A stretch of DNA of 64,000 nt from Amaranthus tricolor (GCF_026212465.1 NC_080047.1:43930059-43994058), one strand, 5' to 3'. Shown: positions 49,676 to 59,612, numbered from the stretch's first letter. The notes: a model not told the origin generated them from the letters alone. Numbers and translations: made by a program.

Positions 49676-50793
49676 TCAAACTTGTTTCGCAGAAAATAGG
49701 GATTGAGTTTCAATCCTCAAAATGTTCCATTGTCAGTTTCAACGCATTTTGCAAGGATCATGTGAATCAAAAAGTCAACAAGTCTTATTTTTAAAAGTAG
49801 AGATCTATAATTGGACTTCACCCACCCACCCACCCCAATTAATCATTAAAAAATTGTCCCAAGAGAAATAAAGAAAGGCAAGCAAGGGTGTTTATAATGG
49901 GAAACCAGTATTTTTCATAATTAACTTTTATAATGTTAGGTAGGTAAACTTAATACTCCATTGGTTTTGCAGCAAGTACAAAATATTGATTTATTGAATT
50001 GTTATTTTGTTCCGGGGAGAATAAGACAAAATATTTGAAGTATGTGGATGTCAACAAGTGACCTAATATTGGGTGTTCATGTAAACGGTAACCTTTTTTT
50101 TTTAAAAAAAAATTCGCCGCGTGTCGCTGATTGGGCGCAGAAAAGTAGCAGCTTGCTGCCACTGACACGTGTGTGCTCCTGCTGTCACTTGCCGCGTTTT
50201 GATTGGCTGGAAAAAAATACGTGTTTTTTTTAATTAACAGCTATTTTCATATTTAATTAATTTTTTCAAAAAAACAATTATAACAACGGTCATATTTTTT
50301 CGAGATCCATAAAATGAGATATATTGATATTTTTTGACATAATTTTATATTTGCATATTTTCTTCTTATTTTTTTACTTCTTTTGTTAAAAAAATACCAA
50401 AATAATCATTTCAAAAATCCAAAAAAAAGAATAATTTTTTTAATTAATAAAAAAGTAGATCTATTTTAATCAAACAAAAAATATATCAACTTTGTACATG
50501 AAAATATTATTATAAAAAAATAAAAATAAATGTTAGATAAATTAAGGGAGAAAAATTATGATGGGGTAGAAAAAAAGTAAAAAAGAGTGGATGATGACCT
50601 TTAAAAAGAGATTATTGTTAATAAAATTAAGTTGAAAGATAAACTTTTAGGAGAGAGAAAAGCTTTGAAATACTAATATGAAAATTCATACCTGTTTCCT
50701 CCACTTATTCCACCAAAAGCCAATAGAGTTCCCATTTCCATCAAAAATCAAAATCTGACACGATCATCTCTCATCCTCAAAATCTATGCAAAA
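49676..50793. promoter_or_regulatory. Shared 5' region between divergent CBP60-LRR and CNL genes
   Basis: About 1.1 kb separates the two divergent genes. It holds a W-box core TTGACT on the minus strand (49773-49778), a TTGACA on the minus strand near 50049-50056, and a G-box CACGTG at 50166-50171. No open gene is seen. Bidirectional control is inference from position only. Confidence 0.45.
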
Positions 50794-53751
50794 ATGGCCT
50801 TAGAATTTGTTTCTGGGTTTATTGTGTCATCATTATTGCAAGAGTTAGTAGACAAGATCAAAGCTTCAGCAGCTGACACAATTGATCTTGCATATTTTTC
50901 TGATGTAGAGGAAGAGCTAAAAAAACTTGAGACTACTTACGTAAAAGCTCAATCCATGCTTGACAAGATTGATGGATGGGACCTGATTTCCAGCAAGTTG
51001 CACCGAGACTGGGTGGCTGATATTAGGAGAGCTTGTTATGAGACTGAAGATTTCACGGAATTCATCAAGTTTGAGATTCTTATGAAGGAGGATGCTGGAT
51101 TCTTTTCGTCGTACTGGACAAAATGGGGTCTGTCTTCAAAAATTCGAGACCTGCGAAGAAATTTGATACACTTGATAAATGCATCAGATCAGTTTACTAA
51201 AGAAACTGAACAGAACACCGATGACAAACACATCTTTGTGGACAAAGAGCCAATGAATGTACCAGATGATCGAAGCTTCCGAAGAAAACGAGAGAAAGAG
51301 AGCATTATCCAACTGCTTTTGCATCCACGAAGCAGTGCGGTTCTGATCACAGGAATGTTTGGGGTGGGAAAAACAACATTAGCTCAAGTGGTTAAGAACG
51401 ATTCAAGAGTCCAAAATCATTTTCACTATAAATTTTGGGCTTCTGTATCAGAGGACTTTGATGTCAGAAAGATTTTGTCTTCAATGATCTTAGACTTGGA
51501 TCTTGAGAAAACCTTAAAAGTCAATGGATGCATTTCCTCTCTCCCATTCTCAACGCAGAAATACGCAAAGCTGTTTCAGGGTTTGTGCAAGGATAAAAGG
51601 GTCCTAATTGTGCTGGATGACTTGTGCAATTTCGTGAACCCTCAAGATTGGGAAGATTTTCACTCTATCCTCCTTAATGCTTCTTGTGTGTTTGGTATCC
51701 TCATTACTACTCGCAACCCAAAAATTGCCACTACAGTTGCTTCTTTGAGCAGTATTTTTACTGCTCCCTACTACTTGCAACCGATGTCTGATGAAGATTG
51801 TGGGATCATATTACAGCAAAAAGCAGTTCTAGCTTCTGTCAACAAACGAATGCGATGTGGAAGGAGTATGTCAGAGGTAATTGCAGTTCAGACAGCAGAA
51901 GAATTTTGCAAAGGATTGCCTTTGGTAGCAAATATTCTTGGGCAGCGCATCTCCCTGAAACAAGATGACAATAGATGGCCTATTATTAGCCTGTCTGAAG
52001 ACTTGTGGACCATGCCAGAATTCAGAGAATTGATATTCCCAGTCTTCAGGCTGAGTTATTCTGATCTTCCTTTCTTTCTGAAAAATTGCTTCCCTTACTT
52101 TTCGCTTTTCCCAGAAAAGTATGACTATAAGAAGGATGATTTGGTCCAGTTATGGTTGGCAGAGGGTTATATTAAACGTCAAGTTTCTAGGTTCCAATAT
52201 TCAGATTGCTCGGAGTATTCAGTCATAGAAGAGCTTGGAAGTTATTACTTTGATGAAGTATTGTCTCAATCTATCCTTCAAACATGTGACCCATTTGAGC
52301 AAGAGCCACAAGTCTACAGAATACATGAATTTGTTCATCGTTATGCCCAATTTACAGGCTCTGGCATGTATGTTCAACTAGATGATAAATTTATTGGTGC
52401 TTGTTTGCTGGGTGGTTCAAGTTCTAGTTCTAGTTCAAATTCTGCTAGTGAGAAGCTGACTTCTGCAGATATTGCCACTCGATATAGAAATTCTAGACAT
52501 ATGTCTTTGCTTTGTCCGAGCATTCCAACAAAAATATGGAAAGACATAGAAAGATATTCAGAGGGCCTTAGGACAATCCTTTCCCTACGTGAGCACATAA
52601 GTATTGGCCAAGTTAGTTACACCCTTTTTCTTAAATTAAAATTCTTGCGAGTTCTCAATCTGAGAGGAACAGATATCAGTGAGCTGCCTGAATCAGTGGG
52701 AAAACTGAAACATCTTCGACTCCTTGATGTGTCCAAAACAAATATTGAAGAATTTCCTGCATCCATCACAGATCTTCATATGTTACACTTCCTCAGAGCT
52801 GATCAATGTTATCAGCTTCTTCAATTACCAAAATCTATACAGAAATTGACTCATCTACTACACCTTGATGTTGATATCAAGGGCCTAAGCTCTATGCCAC
52901 CTAACATTGGGAAGCTAATTAATCTTCGCACTCTTCCTGCATTCATTGTTGGTAGAAAAGATGGGTATCGTGTAACAGAATTGAAGAACATGAAGTACCT
53001 CCAAGGATCAATTTGTCTCACAAATCTTGAAAATGTCAAGGATGAAGAAGAAGCCAAAGAAGCAATGCTGAAAAGCAAGCAATTCCTTAAAAAGGTGGAG
53101 CTCGAATGGAACAGATACTCGGACAAGCTATCAGAAAGTGAAGAGATTCTCAGTGCCCTGGAACCCCATGAAAATTTAGAAGAGTTAGAAATAACAGGAT
53201 ATGATGGTGCGCGATTTCCAAGTTGGCTCAGTAGTCCAGAGAATAGCTTGACTAGCATTTGTTTGCTAAGATGTGACCAGTGTAACACCTTGCCAGAACT
53301 GGGGCAACTTAAGCACCTCAGAGCTCTTCATATTGAGGAACTGCATTCTGTTGAATGCATTGACAACAAATTTTTAGGAACAGGTGAGGCAGCAGGATTT
53401 CCATCACTGGAGTTGCTGAGTCTCCAAGACATGTCGAACCTCAAGAAATGGGATGGATTGCAAGCGACTCAAATGCCTTGCCTCCAAAAGATTAACATTA
53501 CAGATTGTCCAGATCTGATTTCCCTTCCTTCATTAAACTTACTTGCTTCCTTGGAGAGCTTAGAAATAAGCTACTGCCCTGCATTGCAGGCTCTGCCAGA
53601 AGAAGGTTTACCATTATCATTGAAAACGTTTATTATTGTTAGAAGTGATCTATTGAAGCAACGTTGCTTACTGCAACAAGGTGGAGACTGGGAAAAGATT
53701 AAATTTGTTCCTAATGTATTAATTGATTTTGAGCAGATAACAACTGTTTAA
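50794..53751 (+). CDS. CC-NB-LRR (CNL) disease-resistance protein, intact single exon
   Basis: The 985-residue frame starts MALEFVSGFIVSSLLQELVD. An Rx-type coiled-coil domain covers about 1-150, with ACYETEDFTEFIKFE in the EDVID position. The P-loop GMFGVGKTT is at about 187, kinase-2 VLIVLDDLCN at about 270, RNBS-B GILITTRNPK at about 303 and GLPL CKGLPLVANIL at about 373. The winged helix has YFSLFPEKYDYKKDDLVQLW, the MHD position reads IHEF, and LRRs run from about 600 to the end. Odd points: kinase-2 ends DLCN instead of the CNL-typical DVWN, and a Ser-rich insert (residues about 545-555) lies before the LRRs. It is full length and probably a working ATP/ADP-switch immune receptor. It lies head to head with the CBP60-LRR gene, which suggests the two may act as a pair. 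Confidence 0.95.
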   Translation: MALEFVSGFIVSSLLQELVDKIKASAADTIDLAYFSDVEEELKKLETTYVKAQSMLDKIDGWDLISSKLHRDWVADIRRACYETEDFTEFIKFEILMKEDAGFFSSYWTKWGLSSKIRDLRRNLIHLINASDQFTKETEQNTDDKHIFVDKEPMNVPDDRSFRRKREKESIIQLLLHPRSSAVLITGMFGVGKTTLAQVVKNDSRVQNHFHYKFWASVSEDFDVRKILSSMILDLDLEKTLKVNGCISSLPFSTQKYAKLFQGLCKDKRVLIVLDDLCNFVNPQDWEDFHSILLNASCVFGILITTRNPKIATTVASLSSIFTAPYYLQPMSDEDCGIILQQKAVLASVNKRMRCGRSMSEVIAVQTAEEFCKGLPLVANILGQRISLKQDDNRWPIISLSEDLWTMPEFRELIFPVFRLSYSDLPFFLKNCFPYFSLFPEKYDYKKDDLVQLWLAEGYIKRQVSRFQYSDCSEYSVIEELGSYYFDEVLSQSILQTCDPFEQEPQVYRIHEFVHRYAQFTGSGMYVQLDDKFIGACLLGGSSSSSSSNSASEKLTSADIATRYRNSRHMSLLCPSIPTKIWKDIERYSEGLRTILSLREHISIGQVSYTLFLKLKFLRVLNLRGTDISELPESVGKLKHLRLLDVSKTNIEEFPASITDLHMLHFLRADQCYQLLQLPKSIQKLTHLLHLDVDIKGLSSMPPNIGKLINLRTLPAFIVGRKDGYRVTELKNMKYLQGSICLTNLENVKDEEEAKEAMLKSKQFLKKVELEWNRYSDKLSESEEILSALEPHENLEELEITGYDGARFPSWLSSPENSLTSICLLRCDQCNTLPELGQLKHLRALHIEELHSVECIDNKFLGTGEAAGFPSLELLSLQDMSNLKKWDGLQATQMPCLQKINITDCPDLISLPSLNLLASLESLEISYCPALQALPEEGLPLSLKTFIIVRSDLLKQRCLLQQGGDWEKIKFVPNVLIDFEQITTV

Positions 53752-54204
53752 ATCTATTTGTATAAGGGGTTGATTAAGCATTTCTTATAATATATAGCGC
53801 TACTTAGTCTGGTTAGACTAATATCTATGTAGAGTTTCAATGTTTTGAGTGATGTTTTCTCAAGTTTTTATTAATCTATCTACTCTTCATTTATTCCCAT
53901 AACTACTGAATAATTTCCTTAAAATATCTCTTATTACCTGAATTTCAGGTTTATATTTAACTTCAAAGCTTACCATCATTATACAGGTTCAAGTAGTAAT
54001 ATTAAGATGACAGCAACTTCTTTAAGGATGCACAGATAAAACAAAACTTCACCACTTTTGGCCATGTTATTACTCAAAACTCTCTTTATCCCATTGATTT
54101 TACTAGGCAATCTATCATGGTTTGTTCCTTGACTTTGCTAAATTTCTACTTTTAGCAATGGCCCTACATTGTTAAATTGAATTTCTACTTTCGCTGCACA
54201 ATGC
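53752..54204. other. 3' flank of the second CNL
   Basis: AT-rich with no gene. The sequence GTTTTGAGTGATGTTTTC near 53850 matches a similar 3' flank word at 27957 after the first CNL (GAGTAATGTTTTCC), hinting that the two CNLs share duplicated 3' ends. Confidence 0.5.
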
Positions 54205-54508
54205 TGTTAAATTAGGCTGGACTTATCGTGAATGCTAGCACGTTAACGGGGAGACACGCGGTGCACACACTTCATAAACCAAGGAGATATATACCATCCC
54301 TGGCAAAGGGAAGAAGGTCTCCAGACTCCAACAGCTTATAAAGCGTGCACACCATTTTCAATTTGTAGATGTGGGATAAGTCATCCGAACACCCCTTCAC
54401 ATGCGAACCCCCGTCAAGTTCGCATGTGAGAGTAATCAATTAGGGTAGGAATGCCATTCTTTTCGAACCTACCATTAATTTTTGATCGAACCATCGGCTC
54501 TGATACCA
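54205..54508 (-). mobile_element. TRIM remnant: one LTR plus interior, same family as 9060-9564
   Basis: The LTR at 54205-54391 and the interior to the primer-binding site (GCTCTGATACCA at 54497-54508) match the TRIM at 9060-9564. The second LTR is missing: after the first five bases (TGTTA) the sequence turns into copia integrase. It is therefore a truncated or recombined copy. Confidence 0.88.
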
Positions 54509-54513
54509 TGTTA

Positions 54514-55480
54514 TTGGGAAGTACCGCGGCAAGTAGTTTGGTGAATAAGACCATGGTTAGATACAAAGGCTTGCATATTGAGGTTTTTATATTCCCCACC
54601 ATTATTTGAACGAAAGATGCGGATTTGGGTTTGAAATTGTGTTTGAACCATTTTGTAAGGTTTCATAAACTTTTGATTTTTCCTTTAGAAAATAAATCCA
54701 ACTCATCCTAGTACAATCATCAATGAAGGTAACATAACATAAAAACCATGACTATTAAATTTAGGTGCAGGACTCCGCACATCAAAGTGAATAAGAACAA
54801 AACGAACTCAGTTCTACTACTACTAGCAGAGTAACTATGTTTATGACTTTTGGCCAAAATACAAGCCTCACAATTAAAATTGAGTTTTGAACCAAGTAAA
54901 GACGGAAAAAGACGTTCTAAATATCAAAAGAGAAGGATGACCTAATCGATGATGCCATGTCCAGAGTTGATTAGCAACTGATCTACGAGCAAGTGCTGCG
55001 CAGCTTTGATGAGACATTTGATCTACATAATACAGTCCATCTTCTTCAGTACCATGCCCAATGATCCTTCATATCTTAGTATCCTGAACAATACAACCAA
55101 TTAAGTGCATAAGAACTCATACAATTCAATTCTTCAGGTTAGGCACAAAAAGACAATTAGACATCTGAATATTATCGGTGATACTAATAAGTCCAGATCC
55201 TTCTACATTAACACGTTCTCCATTTGCCGTTTGAATATGAGTTTTGTTGATAGTGTTACATCTCAAAAAATCAGATGAATTGAAACTCATAGTATCAGTA
55301 GCTCCACAATTAAATATCTATTTAGTGCCTTTAACATCATGACAAATAAATCCAGTAGGCATATTCTGATTTTTAAAGGAGGACTCCATTAAAGTTTTAT
55401 TCAAGCAATTAATAAAAGTATTATTGGGTTTAGGAGGAGAGGAGAGGCTTATAAATGATGAGGCATGTGGACCGAAAACG
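54514..55480 (-). mobile_element. Ty1/copia pol fragment (protease, GAG-pre-integrase, integrase)
   Basis: The minus strand reads in order NCGATDTMSF (protease D-S/C-GAT site), then a TWHHRLGH GAG-pre-integrase word, CEACILAKSHKHSY-type residues, LIHFDVRSPAPKFNSHGFY and FRSNNGGEYKNLNMQAF (integrase core D and E region). Several stops and shifts break it. No LTRs of its own are seen, and its right end abuts the second PPR4-derived fragment. Confidence 0.82.
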
Positions 55481-55511
55481 TGTGGAGCTCGAAACCTTTG
55501 ATATTCTTGTT

Positions 55512-55592
55512 GCGGAGCTCGGTAGTGAGATTATCATGTTGAGACCTTGTTCGGGAAATCCGGAGAAATTTGAGACGGAATGAAAGGGTTTA
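55512..55592 (-). pseudogene. Small second duplicate of PPR4 exon 1
   Basis: About 80 bases resemble PPR4 exon 1 positions 38693-38775 in the same orientation (shared GTGAGATTATC-TG-TGAGA and ATCCGGAGA words). It covers a different part of the exon from the copy at 44011-44316. Confidence 0.65.
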
Positions 55593-56516
55593 CTGTTCTA
55601 GACGGGAAATCCGATTTTAAGGAGAGGTACTTATTCTGAGGTGAGACTAATTCAAAATATATATTTTTTCTATTTTGAAATATTCGTACCTATGACATAT
55701 TGTATGAAAAATGTTAGCTATCAGTAGCAAGTATAATGAAACAAAAAAATTATTAATTTTTGTATACAAGATTTTTGAGTTTAATTAACTTGGTAAATCG
55801 ATTAATCAGTTAATTGCAAACAACTTTACTCTAGTGGTAGGCAGCAGCAGTATTCGTTTTTGGTGGTTTAACTTTTAGGGTGGGATGATTGTAATTTTTG
55901 TAAGGATATTAGTTTTGAGGGTGATTTTACTTTTAGTGCGGGATGACCGTAAATCGATTAATCAATTAAATGTGCACATGTTTATTTTGTTTTGTTGAGT
56001 ATGTCTTTTAGTTTGAGATGTTTTGCGAGTGTTGGATGAATCTTGAAGGTGGTCTTTTTGTGACTTGGAGAACACAAATCAAAGTGGAGATTATTAGGAA
56101 TATTGATAACCTGATTCACCAAGTAATCAAAACATTAAAAAATTAATCATATTAGTTAGTATAGTTAGAAAATGACATGTCACATTTGTGATTGGTTGTT
56201 TGGAAATCACACAAGTACACTGGTACTATACTAGTGTATTATACCAAGTGTTAGTGGGTGTTTGGGTGAAGCAAATCTTAGACACCAAGATTAGAAATCA
56301 GACCAAGGACAAGTGTAAGAGTAATGGGGACAAATGGGGACCATGGTGTACTTTGATCCTTGAGTGACGTATACAACTCTCCTTTCATCTTATTAATACA
56401 AAACAAACAACATCTTTCACATGACAAGTACAGCATAACTTTACCATGAGTATGAACATTAAAGCAAAAACTTCACTATGGAGGATCAAGAATGAAGAAA
56501 CCTTCCCTACCCTTCA
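55593..56516. other. Intergenic, no gene seen
   Basis: Two similar short segments at 55870 and 55930 share TTTTAGNGNGGGATGACCGTAA-like words. The last part is 3' flank of the VQ-LRR gene. Confidence 0.5.
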
Positions 56517-58547
56517 TCATCTTGATTCTTGAAGCTGATATATTAACAAAATGGGACTATGCTGAATCTCAAGCAAAGTTTGCTTCTCATTGAAACAACT
56601 TAAGCGAAACGAAGGACAATCGTCAATGATCAATGTTTTAAGTGATGCAGGTAGTTTTCTCTGTGGCAATGATGGAAGCTTGGTGCACTTACTACATTCC
56701 AAATATTCGAGAGCACCGAAGTTTGTCAGTTCACAAAGTGCACATAATTTTGGACAGTTCTTGATTGAAAGTTTTTCAAGGCATGGAAAGTCTTGACTTT
56801 CTACATCAATCCATTTTTCCAAGTTAATCATTGATTTGATTTCTAATTTCTGCAATGCTTGGAATGCAGTAAACTGAAAACCATCATCACCTGCAGCATC
56901 AGCATTGAGCTTTTCTGTCCGAAAGTGATCATCGATGATTCTAACATTAATCAATTCAATTAAGCTTAGAGATTCAAGGAAAGGTAGCTGCCCCAGAGAT
57001 GGTAGAATTAGACTGTTTGCACATTTGAAGAGGGTAATCTTCGTAAGTTGAACAAACGATGGGTGGCTAATCCAACCCGGAAATGTTGAGCCTCCAAAAC
57101 AGATAATCCGCAGGTCTTGAAGATTTGTGTGTGGCTGTAGACACTCCATAACATTGTGATCGACCCGGATGCTTTCTTGGCGTATGTTTTCATCAGTCCA
57201 CCGAAGCTCCAAGTGCTTCAGTAGTCGCTTTTCGCTGAGGTTTGCCTCTCTAGCATCATCTAGAATAGCAACATTTTCAACCCTTGATAGGCATAATTTA
57301 CCACCAAGGTTGTTCGTGTTCTTCAATTCTCCAATGCTACTTCCACGCTCCGATCCAGCAATGAGCTCTGATAAAGTGCGGAGGCATGTAAGTGCGCCCA
57401 TCCCAACTGGCATGGAACGGATACGACAAAGGGTACCTAACTCAAGATGTCGAAGCCTTGTTAGCCTCCTGGTAGATTTTGGTAAAGCATAAAGGCGAGG
57501 ACAATTTTGAAGCTTCAAAGTTTGCAAATTTTCGAGAAACTCTACGGTTTCTGGTAACTTTTTGATGAGTGCTTCTGAGAGGTCCAAGTAACGCAAGGAT
57601 TTAACACTACCAATTGAACTTGGCAGCTCTGATACTCTTGTCTTGCTCAGATCCAGAGTGCGCAGATTCTTCAACGATAAGAAAAAATCATAAGGAATGC
57701 TGTCAACAGTACTGTTGTGATTCTGTAACAGTAGAAGCAACCTCATTCTTGCGTATTTTCCAAGAGCTTGAAGATCTTTTGTGAGCAAATGCTGCAAAAT
57801 CACATGATCACTTTTTGTACAGTTATCCTCAGTAATTACTCTCAGAGGAATGATTTTTGATCTTTCGAGGATTTGTTCAGGGATATCAAATCCTTTGATC
57901 TTATACCAAATCTTGCACATACCATAATCTTCTCTTAACAAAGAAATACATATCTGATGCTCAGAAAGAGCTTTAAGATAAGCAGCAGCAATATCCTCCA
58001 TGGGTTCTTCCTTTATAAGACCCTCTGCCAACTGAACTATTTTATCACCATCAAGAATGTAATCTTTAGGAAATAGATTACAGTACTCCAAGCAGTCTAA
58101 ACATTCTTGAGACACATTTCCTGATTTCTTCGATTTTGTGAGGTAGCTCAAAATAGTCGGGCCAAACTTATAAGTATCAATGTCCAGCATTTCTTTTGTT
58201 AGGTAGCTTGTACAGTTGAGCATATCTGTATAAGCTCTTGTGAATGCAAAGTACTTATCTGATATGAGATGGGCCGTTTTTCTGTCGGCATCTTCGACTG
58301 ACGACCCTGTTAGATGTTGAACAACTGACCTGAAGTCCGAAGGATCGCAATGAATTACTTGTGGTTCTGTGTAAAAGACGTTGCTTGTAGACAAGGGACT
58401 TTTTATATGAGTTTCAGAATCGAGCTTCCTCCCTTTCATACGAAACACAGGTATCTTATGTTCATCAGCGGTAGAATTGTGTGATGTATCCATACGAAAC
58501 ACAGGTATCTTATATTCATCAGTGGTAGAATTGCGTGCTGTATCCAT
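56517..58547 (-). CDS. VQ-motif protein fused to NLR winged helix and LRRs, no NB-ARC
   Basis: A single-exon 676-residue frame. Residues 1-36 are two copies of an 18-residue unit, MDTxxNSTxDExKIPVFR. Residues 62-81 (PQVIHCDPSDFRSVVQHLTG) contain a perfect VQ motif, FxxxVQxLTG, at 72-81. Residues 82 to about 145 are an unassigned linker. A winged-helix piece follows (ECLDCLEYCNLFPKDY; IVQLAEGLIKEEPMEDIAAA), in which the usual QLWMAEG has lost W and M, and then about 13 LRRs. P-loop, kinase-2 and GLPL are absent. VQ proteins bind WRKY transcription factors and MAP-kinase partners in defence. The winged-helix-LRR half is a clear paralogue of the CBP60-LRR gene (shared FPKDY, EEPMEDIAAAYLKAL, KSLRYLDLSE, IKKLPET-EFLENLQT). 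The long open frame and the intact motif argue for a working gene; upstream exons cannot be excluded. Confidence 0.82.
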   Translation of the reverse strand: MDTARNSTTDEYKIPVFRMDTSHNSTADEHKIPVFRMKGRKLDSETHIKSPLSTSNVFYTEPQVIHCDPSDFRSVVQHLTGSSVEDADRKTAHLISDKYFAFTRAYTDMLNCTSYLTKEMLDIDTYKFGPTILSYLTKSKKSGNVSQECLDCLEYCNLFPKDYILDGDKIVQLAEGLIKEEPMEDIAAAYLKALSEHQICISLLREDYGMCKIWYKIKGFDIPEQILERSKIIPLRVITEDNCTKSDHVILQHLLTKDLQALGKYARMRLLLLLQNHNSTVDSIPYDFFLSLKNLRTLDLSKTRVSELPSSIGSVKSLRYLDLSEALIKKLPETVEFLENLQTLKLQNCPRLYALPKSTRRLTRLRHLELGTLCRIRSMPVGMGALTCLRTLSELIAGSERGSSIGELKNTNNLGGKLCLSRVENVAILDDAREANLSEKRLLKHLELRWTDENIRQESIRVDHNVMECLQPHTNLQDLRIICFGGSTFPGWISHPSFVQLTKITLFKCANSLILPSLGQLPFLESLSLIELINVRIIDDHFRTEKLNADAAGDDGFQFTAFQALQKLEIKSMINLEKWIDVESQDFPCLEKLSIKNCPKLCALCELTNFGALEYLECSKCTKLPSLPQRKLPASLKTLIIDDCPSFRLSCFNEKQTLLEIQHSPILLIYQLQESR

Positions 58548-58856
58548 AATAAAGCTGAAAGAAAGAGAAGACAGACAAATTGATGAGGGGAAAAAGAAGA
58601 AGCTTTCTGAAGCACAAGCAGAAAAGATGTTGAAACTCTGTGTACCCTATGCTTGTAATTTACAAAATTACTCTAAAGATTAGCTTCTACTATAAATCAT
58701 TCATTCAAAGTTTCTTTCAGGTCCAATAAGGGAAATAATCAATTTGCATCAACAACTTGAAATCCTCCCACTATTATTAGCAAAAATAAATATTAAAAGG
58801 AAGATTTAAGTGGAAGAGTAGAAATCAATCAGAAATAGAAAAAATATAAATAGAAC
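58548..58856. other. 5' flank of the VQ-LRR gene
   Basis: Presumed promoter or leader sequence. No other feature is recognised. Confidence 0.5.
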
Positions 58857-59111
58857 TGTCAAGGAACCAAGCTCATGGTTGAGGCCTCAGCATATGTTAT
58901 ATACTCTAACATGCCCCCTCACACGAGAGCCCATTGGGCTAGAAGTGTGGATGCTCATAGACGCTGAATATTCCGCTTTAAATGAGAGGTGGTAGAGATT
59001 CGAACCCGTGACCTCTTGTCACGTTGGCTTCTGATACCATGTCAAGGAACCAAGTCAACCAAAAGCTTAAGTTGATGGTTGAAGCCCCAAGATATGTTAT
59101 ATACTCTAACA
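58857..59111 (-). mobile_element. Very short TRIM with tRNA-like interior
   Basis: The LTRs at 58857-58911 (55 bases, with an 18-base internal deletion) and 59040-59111 (72 bases) have TGTTAGAGTATATAAC...CTTGACA ends on the minus strand, including a TATATAA box. The primer-binding site TGGTATCAGAAGCC (59026-59039) and purine tract TGAGGGGGCA (from 58912) sit beside them. The flanking five bases are AGAAC and AGGAC, one mismatch. The interior contains GGTTCGAATC (58997-59006, minus), a perfect tRNA B-box/T-loop word. The family differs from the 9060 TRIM but uses the same kind of primer site. Confidence 0.88.
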
Positions 59112-59612
59112 AGGACTACCTGTGGAACCAGAGCTGACAGGCCGATTGGAGTGTTCTGATGGAACAGGAAGCCAACAACTGACCAGCAGCCTAAGAAAAA
59201 TTAGAAATATGAGTGGAGTTGAGAGTAGACAGCCTGATCTCATTATTTTTTCTAGTAATATGATAGATTCCCATGCCATCATGCCCATCAAAGATAAAGC
59301 CAGAATAGAGTAAGGTAGGACCCTTTTGTTTGAAAATAACACTTTGTATTCGGGCTTCGTCCTAACATAGAATTTGAAGTCACATCTTTTGTGTATTTTC
59401 ACAATGCCCTACAGATTGAGCTGGCAGACTAAGATGTTAATTATTTAAGAAAACGAAAAAATATCGGCAAGTAAACATGATTTAATTACGATTTTTCATT
59501 TAAAGAACCAAATAATTAACAATAACTATAGTTAAATAGGAGTATTACCAAACTAGTCCACTGCAGCAGCTTTAGCTATTGAATTCTACCTCATTTATAT
59601 CAAAAGTATGTA
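59112..59612. other. Between TRIM and CNL pseudogene; possible exon fragment
   Basis: A minus-strand frame at 59106-59402 reads hydrophobic then Ser/Pro-rich (PVPSEHSNRPVSSGSTGSP) up to a possible donor at 59118. It could be a leftover exon of a neighbouring gene or chance. No family is recognised. Confidence 0.35.

Noticed and set aside
59106..59402. Possible upstream exon of the VQ-LRR gene
   Set aside because: A donor-like site exists, but no domain and no verified phase link to 58547.
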